Source: Serripes groenlandicus
Taxonomy: Eukaryota > Mollusca > Bivalvia > Cardiida > Cardiidae
Reading direction: 5' to 3'
Assembly (NCBI GenBank): GCA_031761405.1
Contig: JASEVX010000005.1
Location: forward strand, 32,537,127-32,601,126
Length of the DNA: 64,000 bases
Position 1 is the stretch's first letter. Every line of letters starts with the position of its first letter. Below, in pieces: positions 10,218 to 20,765 of this stretch. The position numbers and the translations under genes are program-made. The notes under the pieces were generated by a model. That model was not told the origin of the DNA, searched no databases, and saw only the letters and a program-made list of their open reading frames with translations.

Positions 10218-10440
10218 CGTTTACCATTTCCCACATACAGCATGGCGACTTTAAAATGATCAAGGTCAGCATATAGAAAATCTCTATAATTGACAGTATT
10301 ATTATTGAATATATTTGAAATCATTGTGGCAAATGGAGAAATTGTTCATTAAGAGCAATTTCTCCTCTTGCTACAATAATCTCAAAAGTCGTCTGCTGCA
10401 GAGGCGTCAGGGAGCGTCTGTGTGTGGGAAAAGTTTAACT
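10218..10440 (+). mobile_element. Family A MITE
   Basis: CCATTTCCCACATACAGC to GTGTGGGAAAAGTTTAA. Hairpin apex GTTCATTAAGAGC is partly unpaired. Left arm is shortened after GCATGGCGAC. Confidence 0.75.
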
Positions 10441-10522
10441 AATAAGAGCTTTGGCAAAAATACAGCAAGGTCAAAGGTTACCAACATCACGGAAGAGGTT
10501 TCCCGTTGGCGTCAAGCTATTT

Positions 10523-10752
10523 TTAACCCTTTCCCTCATACGATAATTATGCAGCAGACGACTTTGAACATATTTTGTCAAAACATAGAAAATCTCCATA
10601 ATTGATTGGATAACCTATGACAAAAAGTGGAAAACTTTGTGATAAAAGGAGAAATTGCACGTTTTGTGCAATTTCTTCTTTTGTCACTATGTTTTCAAAA
10701 AGCCGTCTGCTGCAGAGGCGTCAGAAAGAGTCGATATGAGGGGAAGGGTTAA
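10523..10752 (+). mobile_element. Family A MITE, full length
   Basis: TTAACCCTTTCCCTCATACG to GAGGGGAAGGGTTAA, exactly 230 bp, both TTAA intact. Apex GCACGTTTTGTGC. Confidence 0.9.
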
Positions 10753-11033
10753 AGACGTAGACACATAACAGGGCCAAAGGCGTAACGGAATGTTGATTGA
10801 AAACCAGCGTAACGGACAGACGTAAAACGGACATACGACAGAGGAGTGATTATTCCGCGGGTAACCATGTCTTTAAACTGTTGGGGTTTTTAAGTCGTTG
10901 AAGGTACATGTATGTATACGCATCAATTATAGAAAACATAAAACAGAAGCGGGCTGGGTATACCGAGATAAAACTTCACTGCACATATGTGCAGGCTGAT
11001 CTGGGTCTACGTCGTTCTAGAAAAAAAAATCCT

Positions 11034-11211
11034 TTAACCCTTTCCTTTATATAGACACTTTCTGACGCCTCTGCAGCAGACGACTTTTGACAACAATGAT
11101 GCAAAAAAAAATTGCTGATTTTTAATGATTGCACTCTCATTTAAGGAGATATTTCACAATTTTCCCTATATGTTTTTATTTCAGATTTTCTGTATGTGGA
11201 AAAGGGGGTTC
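11034..11211 (-). mobile_element. Family A MITE, diverged
   Basis: TTAACCCTTTCCTTTATATA, CTGCAGCAGACGACTTTTG, and terminal TGTATGTGGAAAAGGGGGTT. Hairpin replaced by an A-run and AT-rich sequence. Confidence 0.65.
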
Positions 11212-11589
11212 AAGTCGCATACAGCGGGATAAGGGGTAACACTCAGTATCATTATGGTCATTAATTGTTCTCCCAGTACTCGCCGAAAGAAGTCAGCAGA
11301 AAGCTCAAATGACTGTCTACAATGAGTGAACGAGAAGCTTATATTTGTTTTTAAACTAGAGAGTTCGTTCTGATGTTTAAAAATAATAAATAATCAAAAG
11401 ACATATTTTTCGCTATCTCATTAAATATTCTGTGTAACTGACACGACATGAACGAAGAAATATGGCCATAATTATTAATTCGACCTGAATTAACGGTTTA
11501 AAAGGGTATAAAACGTTTGAAATACGACCGGGATAACTTACACCATACGTCCATCTGCCCCGATTAAGCGGTCAGTACTTGCAGTTGGT

Positions 11590-11812
11590 CACTTACCCAC
11601 ATACAAACGATATGTAGCAGACGACTTTGAAATAATCTCAGCAAAAATAGGAAATAACTCTATAACTAATATTTTAATAATTGAAAAGAGTTGAAAACAT
11701 TGTGGCAAAAGGATAATTTGCTCTTCATTTCTCATTTTGTCGCAGTGTTTTCAAAAGTTGTCTGCAGCAGACGTGTCAAAAAGCATCTGTATATGGGAAA
11801 GGGGTTATGGAT
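11590..11812 (+). mobile_element. Family A MITE, diverged
   Basis: TTACCCACATACAAACG start, GTAGCAGACGACTTTGAAA, GAGTTGAAAACATTGTGGC, and end ATATGGGAAAGGGGTTA. The hairpin apex is deleted. Confidence 0.7.
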
Positions 11813-12128
11813 ACAAGTCTTATGCAGCCGGACAACGACTATGTTCATGAGACTGCAAGTTGCACACAGTTTAATCTTCGTCCTTGGCTACGCAGGATTA
11901 ACAAGAAAAAAGATAAGCCGCGAACACAATACTTATTATTATATATACCCGTGTTGTCTAGCTATATGTGACAGGAGTTTCGCAAGGAAAAGACATATTG
12001 TCGGATTATTAATTGCAATATCTGTATTTTAACGTTTTCAAAAATCGTCTGAAACATCTCCAAATACCATCGGTATCAGGCAAAGGATTATGATCATAAA
12101 TCCAGATGATCTTACGTAACGTAGTCCA

Positions 12129-12353
12129 TAACCCTGTCAACCATACTGACGCTTTCTGACGTCTCTGCAGCTGACGATTTTTGAAAACATTTTGAGAAAT
12201 GGAGAAATTGCTCATTGAGCAATTTCTCCATTTGTCACAATGTTTTCATCTACATTCGATACGTTTACTTTCATTCATGGAATTTCTATATTTTTTGCCC
12301 AGATGTTGACAAAGTCGTCTGTTGCAGAGTTGCTGTATGCGAGAAAGGGTTAA
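12129..12353 (-). mobile_element. Family A MITE with short tight hairpin
   Basis: ATAACCCTGTCAACCATAC to GAGAAAGGGTTAA. Arms GAGAAATGGAGAAATTGCTC and its near complement are separated by almost nothing (apex GCTCATTGAGC). A separate family A right-end scrap lies at about 12030-12090. Confidence 0.75.
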
Positions 12354-12567
12354 CTTGTATATATAGTTGTTAACACAATTTGTTACGTAAACTTAAAATG
12401 TTTTTCAGCAATATCCCATTTTTGTCTCTTAAAAGCTTTCATTACAATCTCAAAATTATATTTTATACCTCCAGAGTGTGTGTATGTACAGTGGCTTTCA
12501 TACATTATGGGGAAAAAGATTTAAAGAAACTGTAAGCTCTTTTCTCAATCCTTAAACTCGTGTGAAA

Positions 12568-12780
12568 GACAGGGATGCAGTGGTAGAGCATCAGGCTCTC
12601 GTACCAAAAAGTCCCGTGTTCGAATCCAGTGATGAGCGGATTCTGACATTGGGACATTTCCACGCAAAACGACGCGGGGACTGGTTATGTCTCAAGGACG
12701 CAGACATCGAGCGGGATTAATATAAGGTTAAAGCTTATTTCGCAATCGATGTAAACTGAATAAGTTTAAACAAAAACTCA
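12568..12780 (+). mobile_element. SINE H, tRNA-derived
   Basis: Head GCAGTGGTAGAGCATCAGGC with B box GTGTTCGAATCC, body GGGGACTGGTTATGTCTC and GCAGACATCGAGCGGGATTA, tail TTTCGCAATCGATGTAAA then AATAAGTTTAAAC. Same order at 38646-38846. Confidence 0.75.
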
Positions 12781-12894
12781 AGTGTTTGTATGAATGTATA
12801 CATTGTTTTGAATAAATAATTATTTAAAACAAACAAATGCCATTGCACCAATATAATCACAAAACGTAAACGGCTTTACAAGTCATTTAACGGA

Positions 12895-12990
12895 AGGAGA
12901 CAATGGTCCAAAATGCACCCTGAAAATGGTCCAAAAAGGGTCCCCCCCAAAAAAAGTCCAAAAAGGGTCCCAAAAAAGGATCCAAAAAAG
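12895..12990. repeat. Low-complexity GGTCCAAAAAGG repeat
   Basis: Irregular short repeats of GGTCCAAAAAGGGTCCC with a C run and A runs. They create an 81-codon Gly/Phe/Leu-rich frame on the minus strand (12876-13121) that I treat as spurious. Confidence 0.75.
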
Positions 12991-13314
12991 GACATCACCG
13001 CCATCGCTGGGAATGGGAGAACGTAAGCCGAAGCCCCTATTATTGTCTGTCCCCTTTGAAGTGTGCGATAGGTATATCCGGATGCAATGAATGTCTTTGT
13101 ACTGTCACATAATTGTCTCATTAAGCGTCTCTAATACTCAGTAACTCTCATCATTATACATTTTCCCGCCGTAAACAGAAGACGGCACTTCTCAAATCAT
13201 GTTTGGAAAAGCAGACACGTTTTTATTTGGAGACACTATCCCATTATCACAATATCTCATGTACAATGTAAGATAATCAAAATAATATCCACAATTATTG
13301 TCAAATGATTTGAT

Positions 13315-13505
13315 TCATCCTTTCCCATATATTGACTTATTCCTTTACAGCAGACGACCTTTGCAAACATAATGATCAAGGTTTCCTTTGGTCACACTGT
13401 TTTAATCTCTTTCCAATAGGTATACTTTCATTTATAAAGATATTCCATAGTTTTACATAAATGCTTTCAGAGTCGTCTCCTGAAGATTTTTCTTATACGG
13501 ACACA
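13315..13505 (-). mobile_element. Family A MITE, heavily diverged
   Basis: TCATCCTTTCCCATATATTG, CAGCAGACGACCTTTG, TTGGTCACACTGTTTT, and GTCGTCTCCTGAAGATTTT keep the family order, but neither terminus nor hairpin is intact. Confidence 0.55.
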
Positions 13506-13729
13506 AGTAAACGAAGCGTCTAATGAAGTAACATAATACGATCTAAGTATAGCAGAAAGTATGTACATGTTAACGTCAAAGGTCCATATCCCGCGTCCCT
13601 TTACAAGGTCACATCGAAGGCGGATTCTAGATAAGTTGAGTCAATACGGACGCTGAGTAATATGACAAAGGTCAATGAGTTTGGTCATGGCCCCAAAAGG
13701 AGTCAAAATAGCCCTTAATCTGGATTACA

Positions 13730-13855
13730 GAACTTTAAATAAGCGGGGGATTATGCTTTACTCTAAAATCCTTATCCACACTCTAAATCCTATGTTGTAG
13801 ATACTCAAGGGAATCGTCTCGGTGCGTGCGCATTCTTTGGAGTACCCAATACATT
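13730..13855. mobile_element. Family G palindromic element, degenerate
   Basis: AAATAAGCGGGGG, TTTACTCTAAAATCCTTATC, ATGTTGTAGATACTCAAGGG and AGTACCCAATA match the order of the better copies at 41.55 and 46.12 kb. The palindrome here is strongly eroded. Confidence 0.45.
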
Positions 13856-13859
13856 TGGC

Positions 13860-14131
13860 TTAACCCTTTCCATCATACGTCTGTTGTGTAGTTTAAGATC
13901 ATACCACATAATCCAACAATTCTGCAGCAGACGACTTTGAACATATTTTGTCAAAAATTAGAAAAATCTCTATAATTGAATGGATAACCTATGACCAAAA
14001 GTGGAAAACATTGTGGCAAAAGGAGAAATTGCTCGTTTTGAGCAATTTCTTCTTTTGTCACTATGTTTTCAAAAAACCGTCTGCTGCAGAGGCGACAGAA
14101 AGCGTCTATATGAGGGAAAGTGTGTGATTAA
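13860..14131 (+). mobile_element. Family A MITE carrying a 40-bp insert
   Basis: TTAACCCTTTCCATCATAC is followed by 40 bases (13879-13918) identical to 6672-6711, then the arm resumes with ATTCTGCAGCAGACGACTT. Apex GCTCGTTTTGAGC. Right end TGAGGGAAAGTGTGTGATTAA is slightly lengthened. Confidence 0.85.
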
Positions 14132-14395
14132 AGAAAAACAGTGGAGTCAATGACATAAGAATCGCACATCCTTATTCAATACTACTGAGGCCACCGGCCC
14201 ATGATACAACACGTGATATAAATACATTTGTTACTTTTTTAAAAAATGCCTCTTAAACTAAATCTTTATCAACAACATGTACACGTTGTGGGCTTATTTT
14301 CTTAAAGCCAATGAAACGTGTAGAAACTAGTAATGCTAGTATCAGATTTATACCAGGTGAAAAGGAAATGTTGTCTGATTTCGTGATGTTATGAT

Positions 14396-14880
14396 CAAGG
14401 ACGTAGATAAGAGCAACTCCACCTGTACACCTGTTATCTGGTTAAAATATCAGATGGAGAAATACAATTGTCCAAATTTTCACATTTTTAGCAAATAAAA
14501 CCTTTAAAGTCATACTTCGCACATAAACACAATATACATATTCTGAAAGCTTCGAAATTTAACTAAAGTAGCATATGCATTGAACAACTGGAATTTCTTT
14601 GTAATTTGAAAAAATGACTGGTTTAAAAGACACCGGTATTGTGATTTTTGAATTTTGATAATTTTGTTCCAAAAATTGATAGAATGACATGATTCAAAAG
14701 GATAAAAGGATATCGAAACATGTAATGTTTTCGTATAGTTGGCGTATGTTTTTACATCCAGAAAATATCTTTGTTATTGTCATATCTTCAATAGTTTTTG
14801 AGTTTTACTTGCTACAAATGTTGGGACGTGTGATATTTTAGTATACCACTTAGTTTCTTATCCCTCTTATCTACGTCCCT
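14396..14880. mobile_element. hAT-like non-autonomous element, 485 bp
   Basis: Starts CAAGGACGTAGATAAGAG and ends CTCTTATCTACGTCCCT. GTTATGAT stands on both sides (14388-14395 and 14881-14888), a perfect 8-bp duplication as made by hAT-superfamily transposases. The interior is AT-rich and has no long frame, so it cannot move on its own. Confidence 0.75.
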
Positions 14881-14956
14881 GTTATGATTAAAGTTTGAAA
14901 ACAGTACAAACAGTGAAGAATCTGTCTATTCCACTTAATCAAGGCCTCTTGGATAT

Positions 14957-15063
14957 TTGAGCCGTCCCACGAGAAAAACCAACATTGTGGATTGTAAAGG
15001 ATCGACCCACATCAACGTTAGCATGCCGCGCATGTTAACCCGGACAGACATTTTTCGCCTTTG
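14957..15063 (-). mobile_element. Family B MITE fragment
   Basis: TTGAGCCGTCCCACGAGAAA through GCATGCCGCGCATGTTAACC to CAGACATTTTTCGCCT; about one arm remains, in the AAGTATCGACC/GCATGCCG orientation. Confidence 0.7.
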
Positions 15064-15099
15064 ATATAAAGAAGTTCATGTATAAACCCCTTATCTACG

Positions 15100-15220
15100 T
15101 GAAGACATGTACATTTCGACGCATGTGTAGCAGATGACCTTTGAAAACACTGACTGATTTCTACTTTTGCCACAGTGTTGTCAACTTGATTCGATAGGCA
15201 GACTTTAATTTACAAAGATC
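15100..15220 (-). mobile_element. Family A MITE fragment, degenerate
   Basis: GTGTAGCAGATGACCTTTGA, TTTTGCCACAGTGTTGTCAA and TTTACAAAGATC keep family order. Termini are lost. Confidence 0.45.
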
Positions 15221-15654
15221 ATCATCATCAACAGCAGTTAAATAATTCGGTTGACACATGCAATGTTATATCCAGTGACCCGCCCTGCCCGGCCAATCAG
15301 CTTCAAGCTATTCATGATATACGATCCGTACAGTAATGTAATGTTGTTTATTTCGCGGTGTCATTCGAATGGGTGGACAGATTACTGAACCGTCATCCAT
15401 CTTTGAAATGTTTGTACGCAATCCGAGAATAATAACTTTTAACGGGAATTACAGACATCATGTTTTACCTAGTGAGTTGTTCATAGAAACATACATCACA
15501 CAATGTAGGGACGCCACAGGAAAACCGACCATTGTGCGTTTGAGACCAGTGTAGAACACGATGGCGCTGCGCCTCCATATATATAGTCTGGTCTTGGCCT
15601 GCACTGTTCGCTTATAAATACGTTGAATACACATTGTCTCTTTCAGTGCCTATG

Positions 15655-15737
15655 GAAAAAAATGAGGTTTTCACAGACAATACAGATTCATGTGAGTCAG
15701 CTCGTAACGAGTTGTCTCAGCAGAAATTAGCATTTTT
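15655..15737. mobile_element. Family E core fragment
   Basis: AATACAGATTCATGTGAGTC, AGCTCGTAACGAGTTGTCTC: the family E central palindrome with loosened arms. Ends not found. Confidence 0.5.
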
Positions 15738-15817
15738 TTAACTTTCAAAATATTCTTATACTTATACTCTTATAACGTAAAAAATAAAGTCGCCCGACTT
15801 TGAACATGGGCGACATC

Positions 15818-15891
15818 CAATCTGACTAAAGTACACGATCTGACCAAATGTATGCGTAGCGTTAATAGAAGATGATTTTAATGAGATTGGC
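15818..15891 (-). mobile_element. Short element L, about 70 bp
   Basis: AATCTGACTAAAGTACACGA to TTAATGAGATTG. The same block in the other orientation lies at 56945-57013 with an 11-bp duplication. Here GCGACATC occurs on both sides (15810-15817 and 15892-15899). The ends are weak inverted repeats (AATCTGACT/AATCTCATT). Confidence 0.5.
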
Positions 15892-15984
15892 GCGACATCA
15901 ATTCGGCACTGAGAAAGTAAAAGAACTACCTGACATACAGTATACATTTAGATTACATAGTAATTTTCTACACTTTCAACTGGT

Positions 15985-16105
15985 TTATGAGCAATTTCTC
16001 CTTTTAGCACAATATTAATATTAATGTATTATACATTTAATTAAATGTATAGAGATTTAATTACTTTCTTTGCCTTAAACATTTTCGAAGACATCTGCTC
16101 CATAT
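15985..16105 (-). mobile_element. Family A MITE fragment
   Basis: TATGAGCAATTTCTCCTTTT hairpin arm, then AATGTATAGAGATTTAATTA and GAAGACATCTGCTCC. One half remains. Confidence 0.5.
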
Positions 16106-16270
16106 TACAAATATATCCTGTATGTTCGTAGAACGGTGAATGAGGGTGAACACATGTATACGGCATCACACCACTGGGCCGGGATCGAACTCAGTGTTCG
16201 TCGTCTGGGCACGCACACATCCTGTAAACCTTCGGAAAACGTTTTAAGACCGAACATCACCTATAACATC

Positions 16271-16462
16271 ATCCTTTCCCACATACAAAAAAGATGCAGT
16301 CAAAATATTGAAAATCTAAGTGAATGATAATTGAATTATTGTTTAGACATGTGTAGAGAGTTAACAATATTGTGACAAAAGGATTCTATATTTTTCCACA
16401 GTGTTTCCAAAGTTCGTCTACTGCAGATGCGTCAACATGCATATGTAACTGGGAAAGGATAA
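16271..16462 (+). mobile_element. Family A MITE, internally deleted
   Basis: ATCCTTTCCCACATACAA to AACTGGGAAAGGATAAA. ATTGTGACAAAAGGAT is followed by TTTTTCCACAGTGTTTCC, so the hairpin apex and most arms are gone. Confidence 0.65.
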
Positions 16463-16693
16463 ATTATGCTTGCAAACTGATCGTATTTACCACGGGCCTG
16501 TTTTCGCCAAACTTTTTAGATTTATAAATAGAATTATCTTTAATTTCAAAATAACGATGTATCCGATTGATTGAGTCATAAAAAAGTTAACCCATTCATT
16601 TGTGAATTTAGAATAAGTATTAGAACGAATACAGAACACGGAATTCAAAACCTCGAAGGTCAGTTCACTGATGCTGCGAATGTCAGCTCGTGT

Positions 16694-16881
16694 TTTAACG
16701 CTTTCCCATACGCAACACATCTGCTGAAATCTCTATATGTTACAAAGAACAATTAATGAAAACATTGTGGTAAAAGGTGAAATTGTTCATTGTGAACAAT
16801 TTCTCCTTTTACCACAATGTTTTCAAAACTTGTCTGCTGCAGAGGCGTTTAAAAAGTCGTCTGTATGTGGGAAATGGTTAA
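16694..16881 (+). mobile_element. Family A MITE, short form with perfect apex
   Basis: TTAACGCTTTCCCATACGC to GTGGGAAATGGTTAA, 188 bp. Arms GAAAACATTGTGGTAAAAGG pair almost perfectly with their complement; apex GTTCATTGTGAAC is a different but still pairing version of the usual GCTC/GAGC. Confidence 0.85.
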
Positions 16882-17148
16882 TAGCCATTACTGTGGGTGG
16901 ACAGACTCCGCTGATCTCTACCATCTATCTTCGCCTACTTTTTTTCCCATTTTAACCACGCCACGGGAAAACCGGCTTTCGACAATTTGCGCCATGAGAA
17001 AAATGAAATGTCCGTATTCTTCGTTCAATCTATATGCATTCTGACTCCAGCAGATTTGTAAAATACATGGCTTATGCAATCAGAAATGATGTTGAATAGA
17101 TAAATTAGAATTATATTAAGGATAATACTTACAGATTACTGGTGAACA

Positions 17149-17335
17149 GGGAGAGAGAGAGAGAGAGTATGAGAACGATACACAGAGAGAGAGAGAGATA
17201 GAGAGAGAGAGAGTGTGAGAACGAGAGAGACAGAGATAGAGAGACAGAGAGAGAAACACAAACATATAGACGGAGAGAGACTGATAGAGATAGAGAGAGA
17301 CAGACAGAAGGAGAGACAGCGCGAGACAGAGAGAG
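17149..17335. repeat. (GA)n-rich simple repeat
   Basis: GAGAGA runs with interspersed ACAGA, GATAGA and GTGAGAACGA. The minus-strand Ser/Leu-rich frame at 17116-17493 is a translation of it. Confidence 0.9.
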
Positions 17336-17544
17336 AATTTAAATATTATAGCAGACAAACAACTATTTAATGAAGGGTTAGGAGGTATGTGCACAAGCGA
17401 AATGTTGGCAGGGACTTTAGCTTTCATGTCATTTAGTTGGCAACTGTTATAAGAACGCAATAAGATGACCAATTTCACTTGGACAAGACCCAATAGCCCG
17501 CAAGAAATTAAAAGTGGTTTATGTCAGGCGTGGACAAATGGGGA

Positions 17545-17765
17545 CATTAACGTTTTTCCGTCTTCGGACGGAGTATAACGCCGCTGTAGCAGAGAACAGT
17601 TTGAATACACTGTGACAACGGGAAAAATTGCTCATATTGAAATATTCACCCCTTTGACACAATGTTTTCTAATTTATTTTCAAAGTAAACTTTCACCTAT
17701 AGAGATTTCTCCTCAATTACTTTCTTCCAATGGTGTATTGTGAAGGTATGTTGTGTAATAGAGTA
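17545..17765 (-). mobile_element. Family A MITE, heavily diverged
   Basis: TTAACGTTTTTCCGTC, CACTGTGACAACGGGAAAAA, TTTGACACAATGTTTTC and TATAGAGATTTCTCC keep family order; right terminus absent. Confidence 0.45.
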
Positions 17766-18058
17766 AAACAACAAACATACATGTAGCACATGTATACTTT
17801 TGACGTTAACGGGTCTCGAAGCTATACTATTCCTAAAACGTCCTCCGTGTTCAGAAATGAACACTGTGCTCCAAATTAGATCAATTATCTATCAATTTTC
17901 GATAATGAAAGTGATTCTGACAATTCAAATGCTTGAGGATAAAAGCTCAGTATAGAGTAAAGTTTTATAGTTGTTGAGAGTTGTTGGTTTTGGTACTGAC
18001 CAACGAAGTCGTTACGAAACGTTTTGCAATAAATTATGTGATATGAGGTTGAAACAAA

Positions 18059-18404
18059 CAGGGGCGTAGCTCCCTTTAGGCACTGTATGCACATGCCTAC
18101 ACATTTTATCTCAAAATGCCCCAAAATGCAGCAGCGGCGATAGACATCTGCGTAATGTATCGACCAGATCAGCCTGCGCTGTCCGCGCAGACTGATCCGG
18201 GCCGACACATTCCGTATTAGGGGGAGAGAGGTATAGAGTAGTTATTCCTGAAACAGAAAATCCACAGGAGGCGAAAATTGTCTATCCGGGTAGGCCTGTG
18301 TGGGATGCTCAGGCTGATCCGGTTCGATACTTTACACAGAGTCCACAATGTTGATTTTCTCACGAGACGGCCTACACATTGATTATTGCCAACTTACGCC
18401 CTTG
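18059..18404 (+). mobile_element. hAT-like MITE M with a B-like core
   Basis: CAGGGGCGTAGCTCCCTTTA start and AACTTACGCCCTTG end; CAGGGGCG-type termini are typical of hAT elements. From ACATCTGCGTAATGTATCG onward the interior is family B-like sequence (GATCAGCCTGCGCTGTCC variant). A second copy in reverse is at 55666-56005. Flanks share ACAAA only, so the duplication is unclear. Confidence 0.7.
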
Positions 18405-18548
18405 ACAAATATGCTGACTTTGTCTAGGATAGTTGTCCTACGGAAGAAGCCAATTCAATGACTCATAAAGAGTACGTGCATTGGACAAGGTACACGTTTT
18501 CATTTCTGAACAATGGAGGGACATCTATTATCTCTTATTAGCATAATA

Positions 18549-18720
18549 CTAGTAATAATAATAATAATAATAAAGGCTTTATTTAGAGAGGACACTCATT
18601 TGACATAGTTACATGTATGCAAGTAAATCTTCCATGAGGGCCTCAAACATAAACAAAATGAAACGAAACATGAACAAACGTGTGTTACATATGAATAACT
18701 CAATGTTACAATTATACATG
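18549..18720 (-). mobile_element. LINE-type 3' end (family P), reverse
   Basis: (TAA)n then AAGGCTTTATTTAGAGAGGA, CTTCCATGAGGGCCTCAAAC and ATAAACAAAATGAAAC: the complement of 5335-5428, longer here. Confidence 0.5.
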
Positions 18721-19155
18721 CATATATAAATATGGACTTAAAATTGATATGTCTATTACACATCTATACATGTAGACAGAAGGTTCTATCACGCTTATGT
18801 ACTAGGAAAGCATACGAAAACAGAGGAGATCTTGATCAGTTAATGCGGATCACAGGCTGATCAGGATCTGCATTGTTCACAAAAGCCAACTTTTAACTTA
18901 TCCCATGGACGGTCTCTTATAGGGTGTTTGCAATACAGTGGACTGTTTTAACCAGGGTCGCCACGAATTAAGACACACTATCATTTATGACATTGACATA
19001 GTAGAACAAACTTGTTGTCAGTTTTTATCACGAATAGATACCATTATTTGTATAACAGTGTCAATCTGACTAAGATAGTGTAGCCAATTTAGGGACAATT
19101 GGAAAAATTTCAAGAATTTAGAAAAAATGATATCTTTGGCCTATGCGCTCCACAA

Positions 19156-19232
19156 GTGCCAGTCTCGTTTAAAATCTAAAAATAGCATTTAAATATATAA
19201 TGCTATTTTTAGATTTTAAACGAAACTGGCAC
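19156..19232. repeat. Near-perfect 33-bp-arm palindrome
   Basis: GTGCCAGTCTCGTTTAAAAT and following AATAGCAT pair with ATGCTATTTTTAGATTTTAA and ACGAAACTGGCAC across a short AT loop. A third, degraded arm (AGATTTTAAACCAGGCTAGC) follows at 19250-19282. Confidence 0.85.
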
Positions 19233-19570
19233 ATATATATATATTCAAATGCCTTTTTTAGATTTTAAACCAGGCTAGCAACTGTGATGCGGTCAGGATT
19301 AGATGTAAGTGTTTAAGTTTAGCAGAATTATTATTCCTTGTGGTTAGTTAATATATACATTGTATTTATAATACACTTGGCATACTGCAAATTATCCTCC
19401 TGTCTTATCCAAATGTCATAAGAGTTTTATCTTTACCTTTTATAGTTTTTAAGATACGACATATCCCTAAAGAGGTCGGCAATTCCCGTATGAAATCGTT
19501 AGAGATCGGTAGTTTCCGGGCAAATCCACGAACACTGCCGTACTCTGTGTTCGGCGTTAAGACAAATCCA

Positions 19571-19889
19571 TTTGAGCCGTTCCGTGAGAAAACAAACATA
19601 ATGGCCTCTGCGTAATGTATCGACCCAGATCAGCCTGCGCAGTCAGCGCAGGCTAATCCGGGTGACACATTCCGTTTCAGGGGGAATAGAGGTATAAAGT
19701 AATGATTCCTGAAACAGAAAATCCACAGCAGGGGGAATAGAGGTATAAAGTAATTATTCCTGAAACAGAAAATCCACAGGAGGCGAACAGTGTCTGTCCG
19801 GGTTAGCCTGTGTAGCATGCTAAGACCGATCCGCGTCGATACTTTACGCAGAGTCCACACTGTTGGTTTTCTGGTGGAACGGCTCATAT
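19571..19889 (+). mobile_element. Family B MITE with 51-bp internal tandem duplication
   Basis: TTTGAGCCGTTCCGTGAGAA to TGGTGGAACGGCTCATA. The block starting CAGGGGGAATAGAGG and ending AAAATCCACAG occurs twice head to tail (19678-19728 and 19729-19779) with one difference. Other B copies have it once. Confidence 0.85.
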
Positions 19890-20356
19890 ATATATATATA
19901 TTTCATTGTGGTAACACTTTAGTTTAAAAGGTTACATTAATAATGCCCATTAATGACCCGTTGTAGTGAAAAACTAGGCGAATTAACAATTGACAGGCCA
20001 ATGTTTTTGTAAGGTAAACGGATACTGTGACAGGTTAGATTTAACCTTTTCCTCCAATGACACAAACCGTGTACTCGTTTAATTTTGAACAATTATGGTA
20101 AATAGGTCTAAAATAGAATGCAATGTGAAGAATTGCATTACCATAACAATCACAAATTGTTGAAATGATAGTTATTGTGTAAATGATCAATGGCTATATT
20201 TCCACCACGCTTCTCCCTAACATTTATGGTATTAAATACCGCCTGTGATTGTGCCAAAGTGTTTCTGTATAAGGATTATGTATAAGTTACGACGCCTGCC
20301 AAGAAATGTGACTGTAACATGAATTCTCGTTAAATAGCTCCTTTCATAACCTATTT

Positions 20357-20593
20357 TTCCTTTCCCTCATACGACAATTCTGCAGCAGACGACTTTGAAC
20401 ATATTTTGTCAAAAATTAGAATATCTCTATAATTCAATGGATGACCTATGACTAAAAGTGGAAAAAATTGTGTCAAAAGGAGAAATTGCTCGTTTTGAGC
20501 AATTTCTTCTTTTGTCACTATATATATATATGTTTTCAAAAAGCCGTCTGCTGCTGAGGCGTCAGACAGTGTCTATATGAGGGAAAGGGTTAA
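20357..20593 (+). mobile_element. Family A MITE with (TA)n expansion
   Basis: TCCTTTCCCTCATACGAC to GAGGGAAAGGGTTAA. Apex GCTCGTTTTGAGC. The right arm reads GTCACTATATATATATATG instead of GTCACTATG, a microsatellite born in the arm. Confidence 0.85.
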
Positions 20594-20765
20594 CCCGTTC
20601 ACACATACCTGAAGCGGAAGACATTGACAATATTAAGGCAAAATATGGAAGTTTCTTATAAATAGAACTCTGATATTAAAAACATTATGGCAAAAGGGGG
20701 TAATTGCTCTTATGAGCATTTTCTCCTTTTACCATTATGATGTTTTAAGTCGTATCCTGCGTATA
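20590..20765 (+). mobile_element. Family A MITE abutting the previous copy
   Basis: Starts at the same TTAA that ends the copy at 20357-20593: TTAACCCGTTCACACATAC. Hairpin arms GGCAAAAGGGGGTAATTGCT/GAGCATTTTCTCCTTTTACC; right terminus eroded. Confidence 0.65.

Noticed and set aside
12876..13121. Gly/Phe-rich 81-codon frame
   Set aside because: It comes from the low-complexity GGTCCAAAAAGG repeat.
17116..17493. Ser/Leu-rich 125-codon frame on the minus strand
   Set aside because: It is a translation of the (GA)n simple repeat.
19437..19544. Minus-strand exon candidate (AEHREYGSVRGF-like frame with AAAAG|GTAAAG donor)
   Set aside because: The acceptor has no pyrimidine tract and the frame continues into a family B element without interruption.
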